Below are positions 1 through 4,903 of a stretch of DNA of 5,380 nucleotides, piece by piece. A model generated the notes under the pieces. It had not been told where the DNA came from. It did no database searches and saw only the letters and a program-made list of their open reading frames with translations. The stretch is taken from positions 1 through 5,380 of the forward strand of contig JAOUPW010000171.1 of the NCBI GenBank assembly GCA_029879665.1, written 5' to 3'. This stretch comes from Rhodospirillales bacterium. GTDB taxonomy: Bacteria; Pseudomonadota; Alphaproteobacteria; Rhodospirillales; JAOUPW01. The position numbers were made by a program, and so were the translations under genes. Every line of letters starts with the position of its first letter. Position 1 is the stretch's first letter.

Positions 1-1
1 T

Positions 2-1291
2 TACGCCATGGCCTTTGTCGCCGGCGGGCTGGTTCTGATCCTGACCGTGTTCGCCTATCGAAATGAGGCCAGGAATAAAGAAGAAGAAAAAATACTTCGC
101 CAAGCGATGGAAGCGGCGGAAAAGGCGAACCGGGCAAAAACGGAATTTCTCTCTTCCATGAGTCACGAATTGCGGACGCCCATGAATGCGATCATGGGGT
201 TCGCCCAGTTGCTGGAAATTGATCCGGAAGCGCCTCTGACCGAGAACCAGAAAAGCTCGGTTTCCAGTATTCTCAAGGGCGGCGATCATTTGCTGGTGCT
301 GATCGATCAGGTTCTGGAACTCAACAAAATCGAAGCCGACAAGATGACCTTGTCCCTGGAAGCGGTTTCCGCCAGGCACGCGATCGACGAATGCCTTTCC
401 CTGATCGCCGGGCGCGCCGATGAAAGAGGCGTCAAGATCATCGATCAGACGACAGACGGGTATCTGCCCACGCTTAGTACGGATTATACCCGCTTCAAGC
501 AGGTGTTGCTCAATCTGCTTACCAACGCCATCAAATACAACCGCGAAGGAGGCACGGTCAGCCTGGATTGCCGGCCGGCGTCCGATGGAATGGCGCGCAT
601 TATCGTGACCGACACGGGCGAGGGTATTCCGGCGGACAAGTGGGATGGCCTGTTCAGGCCGTTCGATCGTCTGGGCCGGGAAGCTGGTGAGATCGAAGGT
701 ACCGGCATCGGACTGACCATCAGCAAGAAAATCATCGAACTGCTGGGTGGAAGCATTGGTTTTGAAAGCGAAGAAGGGAAAGGAAGCGCCTTCTGGATCG
801 ATGTGCCCTTAAGCACCGTGCAGGAACTGACGCCAGGTATCGTAAAAGCGAAAGAAAGCCCGGTTTCGGATAAGGCGGTGAACACAGTTAACCGCGCGCC
901 GCTCATTCTTTATATCGAAGACAACCCGGCCAATCTGATGTTCATGGAAAAAATGATCAAACAGCTTTCGGATATGAACCTGATATCTGCCCGCACCGCA
1001 GAGGCCGGTATTGAGTTGGCAAAAGAGCGCGAGCCGGATTTGATCCTGATGGATATCAATCTGCCCGGGATGAGCGGGATCGAGGCAATGAAGGAACTTA
1101 GACGCAACGAGAAAACCCGCGACATTCCCGTTGTCGCCGTGACCGCCGCCGCTATGACTCATAATGTGGAAGCCGGAAAGCAGGCAGGCTTCAAGGCATA
1201 TTTGACGAAACCCCTCGATCTGGGGGAAGCCATGAATACGATCGAAAAGTTTGTTGCAGATGTGTGGCAGCGGAAAAAATATGCCTCTTGA
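2..1291 (+). CDS. Hybrid sensor histidine kinase with C-terminal receiver (5' partial)
   Basis: This is the C-terminal part of a membrane-bound hybrid histidine kinase. The frame is open to the left edge, and the first Met (position 8) falls inside a hydrophobic segment, so the true start and sensor region probably lie outside the window. Numbering from that Met: a transmembrane helix (about 1-17), a charged coiled-coil linker (20-45), HisKA with the phospho-acceptor in SHELRTP (H53), and HATPase with the N box (N169, N173), G1 DTGEGI (202-207), F box LFRPFDR and G2 GTGIGL (231-236). A linker leads to a receiver with acidic pair E304/D305, phospho-acceptor D349 (LMDINLPG), T379 and K401 (TKP). 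No HPt domain follows, so phosphate presumably passes to a separate HPt or regulator. The kinase should autophosphorylate H53 and relay to D349. The signal is unknown. Lines counted by hand are lower in G+C than purK. No partner gene is adjacent. Confidence 0.93.
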   Translation, partial: YAMAFVAGGLVLILTVFAYRNEARNKEEEKILRQAMEAAEKANRAKTEFLSSMSHELRTPMNAIMGFAQLLEIDPEAPLTENQKSSVSSILKGGDHLLVLIDQVLELNKIEADKMTLSLEAVSARHAIDECLSLIAGRADERGVKIIDQTTDGYLPTLSTDYTRFKQVLLNLLTNAIKYNREGGTVSLDCRPASDGMARIIVTDTGEGIPADKWDGLFRPFDRLGREAGEIEGTGIGLTISKKIIELLGGSIGFESEEGKGSAFWIDVPLSTVQELTPGIVKAKESPVSDKAVNTVNRAPLILYIEDNPANLMFMEKMIKQLSDMNLISARTAEAGIELAKEREPDLILMDINLPGMSGIEAMKELRRNEKTRDIPVVAVTAAAMTHNVEAGKQAGFKAYLTKPLDLGEAMNTIEKFVADVWQRKKYAS

Positions 1292-1406
1292 TCCCAGGGT
1301 CTTGAAATTCCGCCATCCCTGTTGCAGCTAGATGTCCCCTGTCCCCTGGCGCGCCCCGCGACTTTTGCATCCGTCGGCCCTCGCATCCACCTGCCGTGAA
1401 CACACG

Positions 1407-1435
1407 AAAACCGCCGGCTTACGGGAGTCGGCGGT
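1407..1435 (-). terminator. Rho-independent terminator downstream of rpsU
   Basis: An inverted repeat pairs 1410-1419 with 1426-1435, giving a 10-bp GC-rich stem with one G-U wobble and a 6-base loop. Read on the minus strand the stem ends in a run of four T (complement of 1407-1410), which is terminator-like. Read on the plus strand it is followed by CTGG, with no immediate T run. It therefore best serves rpsU, whose stop codon lies about 70 bases upstream on the minus strand. It could also limit readthrough from the kinase gene on the plus strand. Confidence 0.65.
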
Positions 1436-1440
1436 CTGGT

Positions 1441-1460
1441 CTTTCTGCGAATCCAGAAAG
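1441..1460 (-). other. Second hairpin in the rpsU 3' untranslated region
   Basis: A perfect 7-bp inverted repeat (CTTTCTG at 1441-1447, CAGAAAG at 1454-1460) encloses a 6-base loop. It lies between the presumed terminator and the hairpin next to the rpsU stop codon. No T run follows on either strand, so it is unlikely to be a terminator itself. It may stabilise the 3' end of the rpsU message. Confidence 0.45.
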
Positions 1461-1476
1461 GGGAGGCCTGGAGTAA

Positions 1477-1496
1477 CTGCCCTTGAGCAAGGGCAG
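1477..1496 (-). other. First hairpin after the rpsU stop codon
   Basis: A perfect 8-bp stem (CTGCCCTT at 1477-1484 with AAGGGCAG at 1489-1496) closes a 4-base loop, starting 10 bases after the rpsU stop codon on the minus strand. The sequence beyond it is not T-rich, so it is not a canonical terminator. It is the first of three hairpins in a row in this 3' region. A role in RNA stability is a guess. Confidence 0.5.
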
Positions 1497-1506
1497 ATAA
1501 ATTGAA

Positions 1507-1710
1507 CTAGAAGCCTTCGCGTTCCAGGCGCTTGCGTTCAAGCTTGCGGCCGCGGCGGATGGCTTCGGCTTTTTCCCGGGCTTTCCGTTCGGACGGCTTT
1601 TCAAAGGACCGGCGCAGCTTCATTTCACGGAAAACGCCTTCGCGCTGCATCTTCTTCTTCAGGGCCTTGAGGGCTTGATCGACATTGTTGTCGCGGACTG
1701 TTACGTGCAC
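1507..1710 (-). CDS. rpsU: 30S ribosomal protein S21 (bS21)
   Basis: The 67-residue product is S21, a small very basic protein of the 30S subunit that sits near the 3' end of 16S rRNA and aids translation initiation. The diagnostic sequence is all present: [16 protein letters not shown] at the start, then [12 protein letters not shown], then a lysine/arginine-rich helix beginning with [10 protein letters not shown]. Length and composition are normal for the alphaproteobacterial form. The start is GTG (complement of 1708-1710), supported by family alignment because conserved sequence begins at residue 3. The gene is transcribed alone, divergently from the deformylase/COQ9 run, and is followed by hairpins and a likely terminator. 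The COQ9-type family was originally noted in bacteria as a protein divergently transcribed from rpsU, which fits this locus. Confidence 0.97.
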   Translation of the reverse strand: MHVTVRDNNVDQALKALKKKMQREGVFREMKLRRSFEKPSERKAREKAEAIRRGRKLERKRLEREGF

Positions 1711-1713
1711 TTG

Positions 1714-1718
1714 CCTTC
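1714..1718 (-). promoter_or_regulatory. Ribosome binding site of rpsU, closely spaced to a GTG start
   Basis: On the minus strand GAAGG precedes the GTG start with only 3 bases between, shorter than the usual 5-10. A second purine run (GAAAGAGAG, about 1721-1729) lies further upstream. Together with the GTG codon this could keep initiation weak or open to regulation, for example by S21 itself (inference). Confidence 0.5.
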
Positions 1719-1751
1719 AACTCTCTTTCAGGTAGATAAAACAGTGAAAAT

Positions 1752-1776
1752 CTCGGAATTGTCTCCCGAGTGGGAG
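1752..1776 (-). promoter_or_regulatory. Overlapping alternative hairpins in the probable rpsU leader
   Basis: Two short inverted repeats share bases. One pairs 1763-1767 (CTCCC) with 1772-1776 (GGGAG) around a 4-base loop. The other pairs 1752-1756 (CTCGG) with 1766-1770 (CCGAG) around a 9-base loop. Both need bases 1766-1767, so they cannot form together. If the rpsU transcript begins upstream, its leader could switch between them. Each stem is only 5 bp, so this may be chance. Confidence 0.3.
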
Positions 1777-1902
1777 GCTTCTAACACGGCAGTCCGGGAA
1801 AGGGAAGTCCGAAAACCCAAACCATGGCCCTAAAACCCGAGTAATTTCGCTATTTTCCGGGATTGTGCTAGGCTTCGCCCCGCTAAGAAAGGTTGATAAA
1901 TC

Positions 1903-2502
1903 ATGGCCATCCTGAAAATCGCCCGCATGGGCCACCCGGTGCTGGGTGTCCCGGCAGCCCCCGTGGCTGACCCGCAATCGCCTGAAATCAGGGCTCTTCT
2001 GGCCGATATGGTCGATACCCTGGCCGATATCGGCGGCATCGGCCTGGCCGCGCCCCAGGTCCATCAATCCGTCCGTATGGTCATTTTCCATGTTCCCGCC
2101 GTCCGTGCCGCGGCCGAGCGCTACCGGGATTCCGGGCTTGACGAAACCCAAGCCGAGGTTCCGTTTACCGTGCTCATCAACCCTGAAATCGAGCCCTTGA
2201 GCGAAGAAACCGCCGAGGGCTGGGAAAGCTGCCTCTCGGTCCCCGGCATGATGGGCAGCGTGCCGCGCTTCACCCGCATCCGTTACACTGGCCTCAGCCA
2301 CGAAGGCGAAGTCATCTCGCGCGAGGCCGAGGGCTTCCACGCCCGGGTCGTTCAACACGAATGCGATCACCTGGACGGCATCCTCTATCCACAACGGATA
2401 ACGGATATGTCACAATTCGGCTTCACGGAAGAAATGAAACGCCGGGCACAACCTGATACAATGGCGTCAGATGAGCCGGATACGGGAGACAGCGGAACAT
2501 GA
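1903..2502 (+). CDS. def: Peptide deformylase
   Basis: Peptide deformylase removes the formyl group from the N-terminal methionine of new proteins, using a bound metal (usually Fe2+), in the cytoplasm at the ribosome exit. All three family motifs are present. Motif I is GIGLAAPQ (45-52). Motif II is ESCLS (108-112), where the usual second residue is Gly. Motif III is HECDH (152-156). The metal ligands should be C110, H152 and H156, with E153 as catalytic acid/base. The 199-residue length is slightly long because of an acidic, probably disordered tail after about residue 181. The insert around 63-86 and the SVPG-xx-G-x-VPR stretch resemble alphaproteobacterial and organellar forms. The start is fixed by an in-frame TAA two codons upstream. 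It heads a run with the COQ9 gene, overlapping it by ATGA. It may be a second deformylase, since the main copy usually sits beside fmt; this is inference. Confidence 0.95.
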   Translation: MAILKIARMGHPVLGVPAAPVADPQSPEIRALLADMVDTLADIGGIGLAAPQVHQSVRMVIFHVPAVRAAAERYRDSGLDETQAEVPFTVLINPEIEPLSEETAEGWESCLSVPGMMGSVPRFTRIRYTGLSHEGEVISREAEGFHARVVQHECDHLDGILYPQRITDMSQFGFTEEMKRRAQPDTMASDEPDTGDSGT

Positions 2503-3170
2503 GCATGGCGGAGATACAGGATAAGATTCTGCTGGCGGCGCTGGGCCACGTGCCCTTCGACGGCTGGACCGAAAAAACCCTCGCGGCGGCGCTTGACGAT
2601 GCCGGCTTCGGGCGGGAAAAGGCGGTCAGCGCCTTTCCCGGCGGGACTGCCGATCTGATCGCCCATTTTTCCGCTTATGCCGACCGTCAAATGGTTGCCG
2701 CCATGCAGGAACTCGATCTCGAATCCATGCGCGTGCGCGACCGCATCGCCGCCGGCGTGCGCCTTCGCCTTGAGTGGCTCAGTCCCCACCACGAAGCCGT
2801 GCGCCGTGCCACCGCCTGGCTGGCGCTGCCCATGAACGTGCCGCTGGCGATCCGCCTTACCGCCGTCACCTGTGATGAAATCTGGCATGCCGCCGGCGAT
2901 CGCTCGGTGGATTTCAACTATTACACCAAGCGCGGGTTACTGGCGCCGGTCTATACGGCGACGGTGCTCTATTGGCTGGCGGATAGCTCGGAAGGCTCGA
3001 CCGAAACCTGGGCTTTTCTCGACCGCCGCCTCAGCGATGTGTTGAAGATCCCCCGTCTTCAGTCGCGCCTTGTGAAAAGGTTGGAGCGAACGGCCCGATA
3101 TTTCAAAAAAAGCGTCGGCCGCCGGGCCTCTGGTTACGCTCCCGGGCCGTTCGGCACCCGGCCCCGGTGA
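2499..3170 (+). CDS. coq9: COQ9-family ubiquinone biosynthesis protein (rpsU-divergent family)
   Basis: The 223-residue product belongs to the COQ9 family, whose mitochondrial member binds lipid/ubiquinone intermediates and presents them to the hydroxylase COQ7. Bacterial members were catalogued as proteins divergently transcribed from rpsU. Visible hallmarks are AALGHVPFDGWT (13-24), FPGGTADLI (46-54) and ADRQM (61-65) in the TetR-like N-terminal helices. The core then has RRATAWLALP (102-111), TCDEIWHAAGDRSVDFNYYT (124-143) and TWAFLDRRLSDV (170-181). A basic C-terminal helix (about 184-206) may dock to the membrane. The TetR-like fold does not imply DNA binding here. The ATG overlaps the deformylase stop as ATGA, so translation is probably coupled. 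A GGGAG at 2484-2488 favours this ATG over the one at 2505. The usual adjacency to rpsU is interrupted by the deformylase gene. Confidence 0.95.
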   Translation: MSMAEIQDKILLAALGHVPFDGWTEKTLAAALDDAGFGREKAVSAFPGGTADLIAHFSAYADRQMVAAMQELDLESMRVRDRIAAGVRLRLEWLSPHHEAVRRATAWLALPMNVPLAIRLTAVTCDEIWHAAGDRSVDFNYYTKRGLLAPVYTATVLYWLADSSEGSTETWAFLDRRLSDVLKIPRLQSRLVKRLERTARYFKKSVGRRASGYAPGPFGTRPR

Positions 3171-3173
3171 CGC

Positions 3174-3177
3174 GGAG
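3174..3177 (+). promoter_or_regulatory. Ribosome binding site of the PilZ/lysine-repeat gene
   Basis: GGAG lies 8 bases before the ATG at 3186, in the 15-base gap after the COQ9 stop. The good spacing supports this ATG as the start, so that the lysine-rich repeat is translated as part of the protein rather than being 5' untranslated sequence. Confidence 0.65.
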
Positions 3178-3185
3178 CGATCCCC

Positions 3186-3638
3186 ATGACCCAGCCCCCG
3201 GCCACCGGAAAAAAGAAAGCCGCGAAATCGAAAAAGGCGGCCAAAAAAACCGCAAAAAAGACTGCCAAGAAGACCGCTAAAAAAACCGCCAAGAAGACCG
3301 CTAAAAAGACCGCCAAGAAGACCGCCAAGAAGACCGCGAAAAAAACCGTAAAAAAACCGGTGCCGCCCCGGCCCGAACTCAAGTCCGAAGTCCTAACGGT
3401 TGAGCGACGTGTCGAGGCCCGTATCGAAAATCACATCAACGGGCGCATCGTTACCCGCAACAATAACAGGGGAATGGCCTGTAATATACGCGACCTTAGC
3501 GAACATGGGGCGCGGATAAAATTCCTCGGCACCTACGAAGGCCCAAGGCTGTTTACGCTGATCACCGAACACAACAAGAGATACAACTGCGCCGTGGCAT
3601 GGACCCTGAACTCCCTGGTCGGGGTCAAATTCATCTGA
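3186..3638 (+). CDS. PilZ-domain protein with histone-H1-like lysine repeat tail
   Basis: The 150-residue product has two parts. Residues 1-59 are a basic, low-complexity tail containing eight exact KKTA tetrads (20-51), preceded by KKAA and followed by KKTV and KKPV. It resembles the tails of eukaryotic histone H1 and of bacterial nucleoid or AlgP-like proteins that bind DNA or other polyanions. Residues about 72-150 look like a compact PilZ domain, which typically binds c-di-GMP. The signature RxxxR is R75-V-E-A-R79 and the D-x-S-x-x-G motif is D103-L-S-E-H-G108, spaced as in the family, followed by beta-rich sequence ending GVKFI. No signal peptide or membrane segment is seen. The gene follows COQ9 by 15 bases with a good GGAG site and is probably the last gene of the run. 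Inference: a c-di-GMP-sensing, nucleic-acid- or polyphosphate-binding protein. The specific function is unknown; the PilZ call rests on motifs, not a search. Confidence 0.85.
   Translation: MTQPPATGKKKAAKSKKAAKKTAKKTAKKTAKKTAKKTAKKTAKKTAKKTAKKTVKKPVPPRPELKSEVLTVERRVEARIENHINGRIVTRNNNRGMACNIRDLSEHGARIKFLGTYEGPRLFTLITEHNKRYNCAVAWTLNSLVGVKFI
3231..3362 (+). repeat. In-frame 12-base tandem repeat encoding KKxx tetrads
   Basis: Eleven consecutive 12-base units encode KKAA, eight KKTA, KKTV and KKPV. Units differ mainly in lysine codons (AAA or AAG) and in the third base of the alanine codon. Units at 3267-3290 and 3291-3314 form a 24-base pair differing at a single position, which suggests growth by duplication of two-unit blocks. 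Gain or loss of units would keep the reading frame. It contains runs of seven or more A. Confidence 0.9.
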
Positions 3639-3653
3639 GAGCCCGAAGCCAGG

Positions 3654-3682
3654 ACGGCGCCACTCTCCGTTCGCGCCGTTTC
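3654..3682 (+). terminator. Probable terminator after the PilZ gene
   Basis: A perfect 7-bp inverted repeat (ACGGCGC at 3654-3660, GCGCCGT at 3673-3679) with a 12-base loop starts 16 bases after the PilZ stop codon. On the plus strand it is followed only by a short TTTC, so it is a weak intrinsic terminator. Its position at the end of the deformylase-COQ9-PilZ run and before the convergent purK supports the role. Confidence 0.45.
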
Positions 3683-3727
3683 AAGACCGATACCTCAAGG
3701 CGAATTTCAGGTGGAGCAGTTGAAACT

Positions 3728-3765
3728 GGGGTCTGTCTTTTAAATTAAGCCTGTGTTCTGACCCC
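3728..3765. repeat. REP/RAYT-like palindrome-ended element
   Basis: A 38-base segment begins GGGGTCTG and ends CTGACCCC, so its outer 6 bases (3728-3733 and 3760-3765) are perfect inverted repeats. The centre is AT-rich and contains the palindrome TTTAAA, unlike the surrounding GC-rich DNA. Elements with GGGGTC...GACCCC ends and AT-rich middles recur in proteobacterial intergenic regions, often near REP-associated tyrosine transposases; that link is from memory. It lies between two convergent genes, where it could also act as a two-way terminator. Only one copy is visible here, so its repeat status is untested. Confidence 0.45.
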
Positions 3766-3784
3766 CCGGATCGCGTTCCGCCGT

Positions 3785-4888
3785 TTAACCTTTTCCCTTC
3801 GGTGTCAGCCGCGTCACGTGGCCCATCTTGCGCCCGGGCCGGGTTTCGGCCTTGCCGTACAGGTGCAGGCAGGCCCCGGGTTCCGCCGCCAGCGCCGCCC
3901 AGGCGTTGACGTCGTCGCCGATCAGGTTCGTCATCACCGCGTCTGAATGGGGCACTGTCGACCCCAGGGGCAGGCCGCAGACGGCACGCACCAATTGCTC
4001 GAACTGGCCACAGACACAGGCATCCATGGTCCAGTGGCCGGAATTGTGGGGCCGGGGGGCAATTTCATTGACCAGAAGGCGTCCGTCACGGGTGACGAAC
4101 ATTTCCACCGCCAGCAGCCCGGTAAGGTCCATGGCCTGGGCGATCCGTTCGGCGACGCCTTGCGCTTCAGCGGCCAACGCTTCGGATATGGCGGCCGGCG
4201 CGGTGGTCGTATGTAGGATGTGATTCCGATGCACATTCTCTACCGCCGGATAGGTTGCAAGGGCGCCGTCCAGACCCCGGGCCACGATCACCGAGAGTTC
4301 TTTCTCAAGATCAACGAAGGCTTCCAGGATACCGGTCCCACTGGCCATCTGGACCCAGGCTTCGTCCAGGTCGCTGTCGGGACCGATCAGCACCTGGCCT
4401 TTTCCGTCGTAGCCCATCCGCGTGGTTTTCAAAACCGAAGGCCGGCCCAGGGTCTCTACGACGTCCCTGAGCTCGCCGACGGACCCGGCCCGGGCATAGG
4501 GCGTGGTTGCGATGCCGAGCCCGGCGATGAAGTCCTTTTCCACCCCCCGGTCCTGGGAAATGCGCAAGGCGTCCCATCCCGGGCGCACCGGCACGGCACG
4601 GGACAGCAGTTCCACGCTTTCGTGTGGCACGTTCTCGAACTCGAAGGTCACCACATCGACGGCGGCGGCGAAGGCGGCGAGGGCGTCCCGGTCTTCGTAG
4701 GCGGCGATCGTGGCCGCCGCCGAAACCTGGGCCGCCGGGCAGTCTGTTTCCGGCGCGAAAATATGGCAGCGGTAGCCCAGTTGCGCCGCAGCCATGGCCG
4801 TCATGCGTCCCAGTTGCCCACCGCCCAGGATGCCGATGGTGCTCCCGGGGGCAAGCGGTGCGGTAGCGGAGGCGGTATTGCGGCTCAC
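3785..4888 (-). CDS. purK: N5-carboxyaminoimidazole ribonucleotide synthase (ATP-grasp)
   Basis: PurK uses ATP and bicarbonate to carboxylate AIR to N5-CAIR, step six of de novo purine synthesis, in the cytoplasm. The 367-residue length is close to the family's usual 355-390. The N-terminal GILGGGQLGRM (19-29) is the PurK signature. The ATP-grasp core shows VLKTTRMGYDGKGQ (152-165), EAFVDLEKELSVI (189-201) and the metal/ATP-binding NEIAPRPHNSGHWT (274-287). The family fold ends with the HLYGK strand and a GRKMGHVT motif (352-359). The start is GTG (complement of 4886-4888), 15 bases after the purE stop and in the same reading frame. No Shine-Dalgarno sequence is seen in that gap, so translation probably depends on coupling to purE. 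No alternative start lies between the GTG and the conserved motif. It forms an operon with purE and converges on the PilZ gene. Confidence 0.97.
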   Translation of the reverse strand: MSRNTASATAPLAPGSTIGILGGGQLGRMTAMAAAQLGYRCHIFAPETDCPAAQVSAAATIAAYEDRDALAAFAAAVDVVTFEFENVPHESVELLSRAVPVRPGWDALRISQDRGVEKDFIAGLGIATTPYARAGSVGELRDVVETLGRPSVLKTTRMGYDGKGQVLIGPDSDLDEAWVQMASGTGILEAFVDLEKELSVIVARGLDGALATYPAVENVHRNHILHTTTAPAAISEALAAEAQGVAERIAQAMDLTGLLAVEMFVTRDGRLLVNEIAPRPHNSGHWTMDACVCGQFEQLVRAVCGLPLGSTVPHSDAVMTNLIGDDVNAWAALAAEPGACLHLYGKAETRPGRKMGHVTRLTPKGKG

Positions 4889-4903
4889 GGGCGAGGGGCC
4901 GGA

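Larger units (their letters stand above)
1711..1902. promoter_or_regulatory. Divergent control region between rpsU and the deformylase operon
   Basis: This 192-base gap holds no gene and must contain the start signals for both directions. For the plus strand a weak candidate is TAGGCT (1869-1874) as -10, inside a TGTGCTAGG context, with TTCGCT (1846-1851) as a poor -35 at 17-bp spacing. For the minus strand a weak candidate is TTAGAA (complement of 1779-1784) with TTCCCT (complement of 1801-1806) at 16 bp. Neither matches consensus well, so only the general assignment is secure. A GAAAGG ribosome binding site (1887-1892) lies 10 bases before the deformylase ATG. Confidence 0.5.

Noticed and set aside
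8..10. ATG at position 8 as the true start of the histidine kinase
   Set aside because: The frame is open to the window edge and this Met lies within a transmembrane helix, so it is almost certainly internal.
484..906. Minus-strand open frame opposite the kinase HATPase region
   Set aside because: Shadow frame with no domain; the plus-strand kinase motifs are unambiguous.
1295..1318. Terminator for the histidine kinase (CAGGG...CCCTG)
   Set aside because: The stem is only 5 bp with a 17-base loop and no T run.
1333..1346. Tandem TGTCCCC duplication as a repeat element
   Set aside because: Two 7-base copies are too short to separate from chance; nothing else supports a function.
1717..2394. 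Long minus-strand open frame (225 codons) opposite the deformylase
   Set aside because: It has no recognisable domain and is explained by GC-rich codon bias of the clear deformylase on the other strand.
2499..3170. TetR-type transcription regulator
   Set aside because: The N-terminal helices resemble TetR, but the conserved core (DEIWHAAGDRSVDFNYYT) is COQ9-specific.
3231..3362. CRISPR array
   Set aside because: The units are 12 bases, contiguous and without spacers, and they encode protein.
3134..3382. Minus-strand frame of repeated FLAV units, looking like a hydrophobic repeat protein
   Set aside because: It is the exact complement of the lysine-repeat coding sequence; the plus-strand frame has a ribosome site and a PilZ domain.
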